Source of the DNA: Cyanophora paradoxa
Lineage: Eukaryota > Glaucocystophyceae > Cyanophorales > Cyanophoraceae
NCBI GenBank assembly: GCA_004431415.1
Contig: QPMI01000599.1
Location: forward strand, 186,001-250,000
Reading direction: 5' to 3'
Length of the DNA stretch: 64,000 nucleotides
This document shows, piece after piece, positions 1-10,109 of the stretch. Position 1 is the stretch's first letter; each line of letters starts with the position of its first letter. The notes under the pieces were generated by a model. The model worked only from the letters and a program-made list of their open reading frames with translations. It did not search any database and was not told the DNA's origin. The position numbers and the translations under genes were made by a program.

Positions 1-3000
1 GAGGAGCCGCTGACGCTGCCCTGGTACCGCTGGCGCATCGTTTGAATGTTCTGCAGACGAGTCAGCGAGAGATACAGACGCGCTCCTGCGGGGTACAGAG
101 AAGCGCGCCTGGAACTCGCTCCGCGTGTCCATGTAGTCAATCACGAGCTTTTCGAGGCGCGTGCGGCTCTCCTCCGCGCGCCGCCGCGCCGACACGTTCG
201 CCTGCGCGCCCGCCCGCCTCGGAAACGGGGAGGGGCGGGCGCAGGACCGAGTCGTCGCTCACCTGAACCCGCCACGAGGTGAATATCTCGCGCAGGTCGG
301 CGGCCGGCGTGGCGGGGCCGGCCCCGGGCCGCCCGGCCGAGGCGGGGCGCGGGGCCTGGAGGCCTCGCGGGCCGCCCGCCGCGCCCGCACGCCGGCGCGC
401 CAGCCCTCGAAGGCCGCCCGCGCCCTCCGCCGCTCGCTCCTCGCCGCCATCGCCTCCACCCGCTGCCTGCGCCCCCGACTCAGGCCCCAGCCCGCCAGCC
501 CTAGAAGCGGGCCCGCTCGGATCGAACCGGATCCTCCGGAGCGCGTCCAGCGGGCGGGTCCGGCGCGGGAGCGGGGAGGTGGAGGGGCGGGGGGCGGGGG
601 CCGCCTCTCCCGGGAGCGGGCGCGGCAAGAACCCAGCGCGCCGTCACCGGCCCGGCGGGGCTCGCGGCGGGCGACTTCCGCCGCCCCGCCGTCCCTGCGC
701 GCCGCGCGCCGCACACTCAGCCTGGGCCCCGTGCTTTCAAGCGCGAAGTTCGCGTACCCGGTGCCGGGCGCGTGATGACGACATCCCCGTCATCGTCGTC
801 GTCCCCTTGTACTCCGTCGTCGCTTTCGGGGTCTGAAAGGACGGGTACAGGCGTCATCAGGAACGAGCGGCGAGGGGGCGGAAGGGGCGCGGGCGGACCG
901 GTGAGGGCGGCGTACGGGTCGGCCCTCGCCCGGGCGTTCCCCTCGGCGCCCTCCTCGTCGGTGGAGTCCAGCGCGGGGCGGCGGGCGGGGGCCGGGAGGG
1001 GGGCGCCGGGGCGGGGGAGCGGGCCTCGCGGGCCACGAGGGCGACGTTCGCCCACGCGAAGAACGCCTGCGCGAGCGGCGCGGTCGGGGCCGGAGCGCGG
1101 GGCGGGGGCCGGGAGAGGCGGGGCCGGGGCGGACGCGTGCGAGGACGCGGCGCTGGATCTTGAGGACGGCGATCGCGAGGCGCCGCCGCTCCCGCACCCA
1201 CCCCCGCCACTGCCGGCCCCGTCAGGCCGCCCCGGGGCCTTGGGTGCGGCTTCCACGGGGCGCGCGCCTGCTTGAAGAGGGTCTGCCGGCGGAAGGCGTC
1301 CGCCTCCTCCGCCGCCCCCCGCGCCTGCCGGGGGCGGATGAGCGGGGGCGCGGGGAGGGCGGGGGCGGGGAAGGGGGGGTACCTGCTGGACGACGGCGAG
1401 CCACGCGACGAAGCAGCGCGCCGTGCTCCGCCGCGCCCCCTGCGCCCCCCCGTCAGGCGCGGCGGGGGAGGGGAGGCGGGCGGGCCGCGGGCGGGCCTTG
1501 TCGACGATGGAGAGGAAGCCGCGCTGCCGGCGGCGCGCCTCGCGCGCCGCCAGCCGCCACGCTCCCAGCGCCAGCCGAAGGCGGGGCCCCCGCCCCGCCC
1601 GGTCCGCCGCCATCTGAGGTCAGAGGTCGGAGGAGGAAGGGAAGGGGAGGGGCGGGGTTCGCTCTTCGGCGCGCGCGCACGTCGACGGCCGCCTCGCGCG
1701 TCGACTGGTGCCGGCCCCACTGCGCCCCCTTGCGCGCCTCTGCGAACTCCGCGCTGAGCTTCTTGCTTGGGGGGAAGGGGGCGAAAGGAAGGGGGTACCG
1801 GCGGCGAGCCGCTCGTACTCGAGCTGCGCCCTCGCGCGGATCGCCTCCTGCTCCGCGTCCCCTGCGCCGAAAGACGGGAGGGGGTACACGTTAGGAAGGG
1901 GCTCCCCGTCCCCCTTCCCCCCGGCGGGGTACGACGCACTCCGGAGGGCGCGCAGGCGCTCGACGGTCGAGTGGAGGGCGGCCGCCCGCCTCCCGCACGC
2001 CTCCTCCGCCGCCGCCAGCCTGCACCCCGGGAACATTTCAATGGCGGGAGAGGGTAGGGGGGTACCGGGTACGCGCCTGGCTTCGAGGGGGGCCCCCACC
2101 CCCAGCTCGGCGACGGCGTCCCTCGCGTCGCCCCCGTCGTCGTACCCCCCCTGCGGGCGCGCCCCTCGGGACGGGCGGGCGGGCCCCGCACCCGCAGGGA
2201 GGGGGGGTACCGGGTGGTCGGGGGGCGGCTCGGGGCGGGGGAGGGCGGCGAGGGCCGCGCACATGCGCTCCAGCACCGCGTCGGCGTCCCTGGGCGGGCG
2301 CCTTCAGCCGGCGGAGGGGAGGCGCGCCCGCCCGCCGGGAGCGCACTGGGCGTGGGCGGCGGCGCGGCGCTCGGCCTCCTCGGCCTTGTCCTCCAGCTCC
2401 CGCATCTGCGGGGCGGTCAGAGCAGGGCCCGCGTGGGCGGGGCGGGCGGGCGGGCCTGCTCCTGGGCGTCCCGGAGGAGGGCCTCCGTGTCCCGCGCCAG
2501 GCTGTCCGCCTCCTCCCGGCCCCTGCGGGAAGGCCTCGCCGGGGCCGCGGTGGGGCGCGGGGCCGGGGCCGGGGCCGGGGCCGGGGCGGACCGCTCGACG
2601 GCGGCCTCGAGATCGGCGGCGCGGGCGGCCGCCTCCTCCAGGCCCCGCCGCGCCTCCGCCAGCTCCCCCTCCGCCCCTCCAGCTGCCCGCCGGGGTGAGC
2701 AGCAGGCGGGGAAGAGGCGGGGCGGGGCGGGGCGGGGCGGACGCGGGCGGCGAGGTCGGCGCCCTCCTGCAGGCGCGCCGCCGCCTCCTCCAGCCGCCCC
2801 TCCTGCTCCCAGCCTGCCCCGGGGCGCCGTGTCGGCGGGGGCGGCGCCCCGGAGGAGAGGGGTGCAGAGGGGCGCTCACGTTCGCGGCGGCCTCGGCGAG
2901 CCGCTCCTCGAGGTCCGCCGCCCTGCCCCCGCCCAGGCCCGAGCTCAGGCTTCGTTCGGCGGCGGGGCTCTGCTCGGGGGGCGGGCGGACCGGCGCTCCT

Positions 3001-6000
3001 CCTCGGCGGCCTGGGCGCGGGCGCGCGCCGCCTCCGCCTCGGCCAGCTCCGCCCGCCGCTCCGCCTCCGCGTGCGCCGCCTCGAGCTCCCGCGCCCGCGC
3101 CTTCGCCTGCCGCCGGCGGAGGAGGCGCTCGAAGAGGTCGGGGAGGAGGAGGGAGAGGGGGGGAGGGGGGGGGGGGGGGGGAGGGGGGAGGGGGAGGGAG
3201 GGAGGGCCGGGGCGCACGCGCTCGCCCTCGCGGAGGCCGCGCTGCGCCTCCGCCTCCGCAGCCTCCAGCTCCTCCAGCCGCCGCTGCCAGCGCCCGGCGT
3301 CACGCGCGGGGAGGAGCGGGGCGGGGCGGGGCAGGGCGGACGCGGGCGGCGGCGAGCTGGCTCTCGGCGCGCCCCGCGGCCGCCCGCTCCGCCTCCACGC
3401 GCGCCTCCCACGCCTCCCCCGCACGCTGCGCCTGGCCCCCCGCGGCGTGAGCAGAGGGCCGGGCGGGTCAAGGGGGCGGATGCTGGAGTGGGCCGGGGTG
3501 GACCTCGGCGAGGGCGCGCTGGAGGGCGGCGGCGCGGGCGGCCGCCTCGCTGAGGCCCGCCCCCTCCGCCTCCGCCTCCGCCAGCCGCTCCTGCCCCCCA
3601 GCGCCCGTCAGAGGGGAGGGGAGGGGGAGGGGGGGAGGGGCGGGGGCGGGCCCTGGCGTCGCGGGCCTCGCGGAGGGCGCGCGCGGCCTCCACCTCCGCC
3701 CCTTCCAGCGCCCGCACACGCTCCTGCCGGGCCGCAGTCAGGAGGTGGCGGAGGTCAGTCCGTCCGCTGTCAGTCCGCTGCCGGCCCAGCCGCTAGCTAG
3801 GCAGAGGAGGCGGGGCGGGGCGGGGCGGGGGGCGGACGAGGGCGGCGGCGAGCTCCTGGCGGAGGCGGGCGAGGGCGGCGCGGTCGGCGGCGGTGCGGGC
3901 GTCCCCCGCCGCCTCCGCCTCCATCAGCCGCCGCTCCAGCTGCCCGCGCCTGAGAGGGGGGAAGGGGGGGAGGGGGGAGGGGGGGAGGACCTCGTCGCAG
4001 CGCGCGCGCGCGCCCCGCTCGGCCGCCGCCCGCTCCGACGCGAGCCTCTGCAGGAGGGAGGAGCGTGGGCGGAGGCGGTGAGGGGAGGGAGGGGACGAGG
4101 GCGGTGGGGTAGGGGCACCTCGGCGTCGGCGGCGCGGCGCTCGGCGTCGTCGGCGCGGGCGCGGCCCTCGGCGCGCTCGCGCTCGCGGGCCGCCCGCTCC
4201 GCCCGCAGGCGCTCCTCCAGCTCCCTCGCCGTCTCCTCCGCCGCCTCCAGCGACCGCAGCCGGCCCTGCGCGAGCCAAGGTGAGGAACGTGAAAGGAGGT
4301 GGGGGGGGGGGGGGGGGGGGGGAAGGGGGAGATGGGTACCAGCGCGGAGGCGAGCTCGGCCTTGAGGCGGGCGTTGGCCTCCTGCTCGGCGGCCGCCCGC
4401 GCCTCGAGCTCCGCCGCCGCGGCTGCCTCCGTCAGCTGCGCACGCATCGAGGCGGCTCAGGCGATCGTCGCGCGGGGGAACAGGTCAGGAGGGAAGGGGG
4501 CGCGCACGCTCCGGGAGGATGCGGCGCGCGCCTCGGCCAGCGCGGCCTGCCGGCGGCACGGGTTAGAGCGGGGCGAGGGTACGAGGGTCAGGGGGGTAGG
4601 GGGGCGCGGGGCGCCTCGGCGTCGCGGAGGCGCCCCTCGAGCTCCTCCTCGCGCTCGCGCGCCTCCCGCGCCTCCCGCTCCCGCCCGCTCCGCTCCGCCG
4701 CCAGCCGGTCTGCCGCGAGGGGGGCGGGGGTGGGCGGGTGCGGCTGGCTTCAGAGAGGGGAGACTGAGAGGGGGGCGTACACTCCCAGGCGGCCTCGACC
4801 TGGGCGAGGCGCTCGCCGGCCTCGCGGGCCTCGCGCTCGCGCGCCACGCGCTCCGCCGAGAGCCGCCCCTCCAGCACCGCCGCCCGCGCCGCCGCCTCCA
4901 CCCCGTCCCGCCGGTCCGCCTCCGCCGCGCTCCGGTCCCGCGACGCCGCCGCCGAGCGCGCCTCCGCCGCCGCCGCCCGCTCCTGCGCCGCCTGCCGCCG
5001 CCCCCGCTCCCCTCCGACCCGACCCGAGGCGACCCGGTGGACTGGGGCGCGCACCTCGAGCTCGCGCTCGGCGGCGGCGGCGCGGGCCTCGCTCATCGCG
5101 GCCCGGCGCTCGGCCGCCGCGGCGCGCTCGGCGGCCGCTTCGACCTCGTCCGCCGCCGCCATCGCCCGCGCCTCCGACGCCGCCAGCGACTCCCGCCGCC
5201 CGTGCAGCTGCGCGCGCGAGGCCGTCGGCGGGGAGCCTCGGCTGGCCCCCGGGCCTCGGCGGCCGCTCCGACCTGGGACTCGAGGACGGCGGCGCGGCGG
5301 TCGGCGCTCGCGCGGGCCGCCTCGGCGCGGAGGGCCCGAAGGCCGCCCGCAGCGCCAGCTCGGAGCGGAGTCGCGCCGCCCGCCGGCCCCGCGCCTCCGC
5401 CGCCACGTGGCCCCGCCACGCCCCGAAGCAGAGCCGCGCCGCCCCGACGAGGCCCTGCGCGGCGCCGGCGGGGTAAGTGAGCCCTCGCGGCGCCCCCTCC
5501 CAGCCTCAGGCCGGCCCCGGGGAGAGCTCTGCGCGGCGCACCGGCCGAGGACGCAGGAGAGGAGCGCCTCGAGCCGCTCGGGGCTCCACCGGCCCCCGCC
5601 CCCGCCCGCGGGACCGCCGCCGCCGCCGCCGCCGCCCGCTGCTCCGCCGCCTCCTGCAGCAGCGCGGCTTGCCTGCGCGAGGCGCGTCGTCGGCAGGTGA
5701 CGGGGAGGAACGCGCCGCTCGGCCAGCAGCGCGCGCCCCGGCGGCCCGGGGCGGTCGGGGGCGGCGCACCGGGCGAGGGCGGCGCGGGCGGCGCCGCCCT
5801 CCTCGGCCATGGCCCGGGCGGACTCGGCGAGGCGGGCGGCGAGGGCGACCTGCCGCCGCAGCTCCCCGCGCTCCCGCGACAGCTGCTCCATCTGCCGCCG
5901 GGCGGCCCTGAGCGCCCGCCCGGGAGCGCGGGGCGCAGCCGGGCCGGCGCGAGGCCGGACGAAGCCGGGGGCGGCGGGGCGCGCGCGGGCCGGACCTGGA

Positions 6001-6917
6001 GGCGGATGTCGTGCACCCGCGAGGCGAAGACCGCCTGTTCCAGCCTCAGCTGCTGCTCCGAGCCCTGCGCGGAGGCGGCCGCCTCAGGCGGGGCGGCGGG
6101 GGGCGGGCGGGGCGGGCGGGGCGGGGGCGCCTGGAGCTGGGCGACGGCGGCGTCGCGCTGCTCGAGGGCATCGTGGAGGGCGGCCCAGCGCTCCAGGATC
6201 TCGTTCAGGTCCGCCGACTGGTCCTCCCTCAGGTCCAGCAGCTGCGGGGAGGGCGTCTGGAGGCGCCGCCGCGGGGACGGGCGGGAGACCGGCACCTGCT
6301 GGCGCAGCGCCGACTCGTCTGTACCCGTGCTCGCCGCGGTCCCGGGGGCCGCCCCCGCCCCCGCCCCCGGACCCGGCCGGCGGGCCGAGTTCTGGGGGGT
6401 GTGGAGGGCGGCGGAGGCGCCGGGGGAGCCCGCGTGGCCCTCCACGATGGCCGTCCCGTCCGAGGCGATGCCCAGGATGCGCTCACGGAAGCTGTGCTTC
6501 GCCCTCAGCCCGCTCCCCTGCAGCCGCTGCGCCGATCTCCTCAGCCGGCGAGAGGGGAGCAGGCCGGCCGCGCGCGGGGCGGGCGAGCGGACCGCGGCGC
6601 GGTCGGGAGACATGTCGGCCCCCCCGCGGGACGGCGTCGCGTCTTCCCACTCGTCGTCACCCGGAAACCTGCGCGCCGGCATCGCTCCGCGGGGCCCCGC
6701 GCGGCGGGCGGGGCCCGGAGCGGCCGCACTGCATTCCGCGGACGCCCGGCGAGTTGTCGCGGGCATCCACGCGCGCGGAGAGCTCCGCTAGAGTCCGCTC
6801 GATCGAAACGATGAGCTTCTCCTTCGTGAGGACCTTCAGGAGCAGCATTACGATGTCGCCGAAGAGCGCTTTCTCCTCCTCGGTCCGCAGCGCAAGCACG
6901 AGGCCCGGAAAGTCCAT
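1..6917 (-). CDS. Long coiled-coil protein, partial (3' end outside window)
   Basis: The start is taken at the ATG at 6915-6917, giving MDFPGLVLALRTEEEKALFG. The GTG just upstream lies before what reads as an intron end. The first roughly 60 residues look like a small helical domain. A basic, Ser/Pro-rich linker follows (RFPGDDEWEDATPSRGG, then RRLRRSAQRLQG). From about 6.3 kb down to the left edge there are many short exons coding almost pure Ala/Glu/Arg heptad sequence, for example MEQLSRERGELRRQVALA near 5,870. The last visible exons read RRRAEESRTRLEKLVIDYMD and, after an intron ending at about 53, NIQTMRQRYQGSVSGSS, so the protein continues past base 1. Introns are short, C-rich and often start GTACCCC. 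Such proteins are usually structural (centrosome, flagellar root, tether). No family was recognised, and the number of exons is uncertain because long frames stay open in this GC-rich DNA. Confidence 0.7.
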
Positions 6918-7245
6918 GTCGCCTGAGCAAAGGCTCGAATCAGCGAGCGAGCCCGCCACGAGCCACCTGCCGTCCTCGGCTTCGAGTTAGCTAGCGCGGG
7001 AAGCCGGCTCACCATAGCGAGTCCTGCGCGCGCCGGGAAACGTTTAGGGCAACGCGGCAGAGAAGCAGCGTCTGCGGTACGCACGGAGGCGTCTCGCGCT
7101 GCGGGCTTGCCGCGATGTCCAGCTCCGCGTCGATGCTGTTCTCCATCGGTCGCACGCGTTCTAGAGTAGCTAGCAGCTTAGACTAGCTTGTAGCGCCGAA
7201 GTCGGGCCTGCAGCTGGCCGCTTCGGGCGGCATGCGCGTTGAATT

Positions 7246-7364
7246 GTGTACCCTGTCCGACGGTCTTCGGGCGTCGACGTTGCCTGCAGTGCTAGCTATA
7301 GTGAGCAGAGGCCGCGCGCCGCGTGCTAGTGTACCCTGTCCGACGGTCTTCGGAGCGTCGACGT
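7246..7364. repeat. Direct repeat pair of about 36 bases
   Basis: Two near-identical stretches, 7246-7282 and 7329-7364, share the core GTACCCTGTCCGACGGTCTT and then GTCGACGT. They sit 83 bases apart in the region upstream of the coiled-coil gene. Purpose unknown. Confidence 0.8.
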
Positions 7365-8259
7365 ACGCGTTGTCTTCTTAGCGGCCGTGCGCGGCCGCGG
7401 GGCCTAGCCGCCGGGGCTGTCCCTAGCTATAGACGCTGGCGAACTTCGTCGAGGTCGAGCCTGGGCCTGCCAGGCTGTCGATCTTGAGCCCGCGGCCAGT
7501 CTGAGCTCGAGTCAGCTGCAGGCTGCTCCGATCTCGAAGCGCCGCCCCGGCGCCGGCCGCCGGGCCGCGGGCGCCGGCGCCGCGACGCGAGCTCGCGACG
7601 ACGATCGCGAGGGCCCCCCGGGGGCCGAGGGACCCGAATTCGAATTAATATTCCGAATTTCACGAATTCGAATTGATTTAATTATAAAGCGATTGCGGTA
7701 CGTCGATCGACATCTTGAATTAAATCTAGAGATGCGCATCATGATCTCTCAACAAGTCATGATTTTCACAGTAACGTATGCGCGTAAAATTTCAAGATAT
7801 CTAATCTGTATACGTAAAGATTAAAAAACTAGTTACAGTCTGCTATATATATATATACCATGATGAAACTACCAATTGCATCGCCATTTCTCAATCACCT
7901 TGATGAACTGCTTAAAGAACGCCTGCCCGAAAGGACGACAGAAATACAGAATTTATTTACAGAAAATAGCCAGGCCTAGGGGGCCACCGCGGCATGCACA
8001 ATCGACTCGGCGAAAATCTTCATAAAATGATGTCCTGAACACCAAAGCCCAATGGGAAGGAGGTTATTTAAAAGCCGAAAAATATGGATACAAGCAAGCC
8101 TCGGACGAAAAGGGCCCGGAGGTCCGGTGGCGCATACTACTGCGATGAGCCTCGCGATCGATATCGATGTCCGCACTCGAGTGCGCCGCGGCGGAAGGGG
8201 TATCGTGAGAGCCCCCGCGCGACTCGGCGAGGCAACTGCAAGGCGCTGGGCGCCTGCCA
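7365..8259. other. Intergenic, AT-rich in the middle
   Basis: No gene seen. From 7,630 to 8,060 the base composition drops sharply in GC, with TTCGAATT and ATATAT runs, in contrast to the GC-rich exons on both sides. It separates the start of the coiled-coil gene from the 3' end of the next minus-strand gene. Confidence 0.6.
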
Positions 8260-9438
8260 CTAAGCCCTTGCTTTCCGGGGGATGGGTACGGGGAGGGACG
8301 ACGCGCTGGGGCTCCGCGCCGTGAAGAAGAGCGGCGCCGGCCGCGGGCTCTGGGGCTCCTCCCCCTCCCCCTCTCCCTCGGCCTCGGCCCCCGAGCTCCG
8401 CGACCGCTCCGGCGCGCCCTTCCTCCCCCCACCGGTCGCGGCCTTCGCGATGCGGAGGCGGGCGGCGGCGGCGAGGAGGGCGGAATCCTCCTTGAGGGGC
8501 CTGTGGTCCGCGGAGGCCGGCTGCGCCTCGCGATCCTCCAGGTCCAGCGAGAAGACGGCTGCCGGCGAGGCTGCCGTCAGCTTCCAGCATTCAACTATTT
8601 AAATTCGATCGAGGGGCGGGGAGCGCACCGATGGGGGAGGGGCAGGAGGCGGCCGCGGCCCAGGGCGGGAGCCCCTGGACGCTCGGTGGCATAGCGAGCC
8701 CGGGGAGGGAGCGCCGCCGCTGCCGCGGCTCCGAGCACCGCAGGCGCCTTATAGTCGTCTTCTTATTTCCCTCCTGCGGAGAAGGCCTTTCAGGGGGAGG
8801 GGTACGGAAGATTCGAATACGGGGCGGGGGCGTCACGCATGCGCACAGGCTGGACCCCAGAGGTCGATCCCCCGCAGAGGCAGTTCAGAGCGCAGTGCGC
8901 CCGGCAGAACGGGTACCTGCGGCGGCGCCGACGATGAGCGCGGGGCGCAGCGCGGCGAGCGCAGTCGTGAGGCGGGCGGGCGGGCGGGCGGGACGGACCG
9001 CCTGAAAGGCAGGAGGAGGGCCTCGAGGTCCGCCTGCTCGTCCTGGAACATCGCCCGCCGCTCCTCGCAGTACCTGCACGGCGCGCGCCCCCGCCGTCAC
9101 GGTCACACCCCGAAACTCGATCGAACATTTCGCCGGCCCGCACCTCTCGAGGGTGGCGATGAGGGCCAGCGAGGCGCGGCATTCGACAGGAGAGGCCGGC
9201 TCCGCGCCGGCGGTGGCGGCGGCCGGTGCGAGGAAGATGCGCCGCAGGAGCGACGGCGGCACGAGGGAGAAGCTCTCGCCCGCTACGGCGAGCCGGACGA
9301 TCTCTTCTGCGCGTCGCGTGTCAGGCCGAGTTCGTGCGCGTGCTTTCGAGCGCGATTTTCCCGCGCACCTGCGAGCGCAGCGAGCTCGTCGCTCGTCGAA
9401 GTTGCCACACGCGCGTCGGCCAGAATTCGCCTTGCCAT
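8260..9438 (-). CDS. Hypothetical protein, unknown family
   Basis: I read five or six exons. The start ATG is at 9436-9438 (MARRILADARVATSTSDELA). After an intron the frame gives EEIVRLAVAGESFSLVPPSL and LASLALIATLER-like helical sequence, then YCEERRAMFQDEQADLEALL. The next exon (about 8,945-8,843) is Cys-containing: RRYPFCRAHCALNCLCGG. The last exon begins about 8,556 with VFSLDLEDREAQPASADH, passes a Glu/Gly-rich stretch and ends PIPRKARA at the TAG at 8260-8262. Intron ends such as CTGACGGCAGCCTCGCCGGC followed by AG support the joins. The fourth exon is the least sure, since an alternative stop exists near 8,790. I do not recognise the family. It looks soluble and helical, with no signal peptide or membrane segment. 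Confidence 0.5.
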
Positions 9439-10109
9439 CGGTGGTTGCAGCAGCAGCGCTTCGGTTCGGATGCGTGCGCTCCCGATGCGCTTGTTAACCA
9501 GCTGCGGATGAGAGACTGACCGCGGCCGCTACCTAGGCCTGGCCTAGCTTAGAGTGTAGGCGATGGGATCGATATCGTCACTAGGCGACGCTAAACGTCG
9601 CTTGCGCATGGTAGCGAGTTCGGACCCCAATGTGCTCCAAGCTAGCTTCAACCGACGGGCCACCCTGTCATTGCTGGCGCGCTAGCCCCCCAGAGCCATT
9701 GTACGCTGACTACAGCGAGCACTTGTTGCTCGAGAACATTGTTCGAACAAGTTAACAACTTGTCATTGCAATTGTACGTTGGCAGCTGCAGAGCTCGCGA
9801 ACTAGACTCGCTCTGTTGGAGTTGTGCTCGAGTGCTCTTCGTCATCCGACTGATCGCTAGCTTAGTACGCTGAGCGCTTGAAGTAGCTATAGCTAGACGC
9901 ACGGGCTCTCGCGGGCGGTGGCGTCCGACAGCGTTCCTGGGCTGAGGTCTCCGTACCCCAGATTAGACAAACGTACCCCCCGGGCGGCTCACAAATACCG
10001 CGGCCCCGGCGCATTCGCGGCATCCGACACTCACAATCGCGACTCCAGCATTCCTGCATTCCCGCGCTCAGCTCCTCGCTTCCCTCGTTGTCTCGAGCCC
10101 AGCAGCACG
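9439..10109. other. Intergenic between divergent genes
   Basis: This is the shared upstream region of the minus gene (start 9,438) and the plus-strand membrane-protein gene (start 10,110). No coding signal was seen. It contains short palindromic words (CTAGCTATAGCTAG-like near 9,887) and a TTGTTCGAACAAGTTAACAA stretch near 9,740. Confidence 0.6.

Noticed and set aside
857-3717. Long continuous open frames of 440-560 codons on both strands
   Set aside because: They read straight through recognisable introns and code only Arg/Pro/Gly/Ala. At this GC content stop codons are rare, so long frames mean little.
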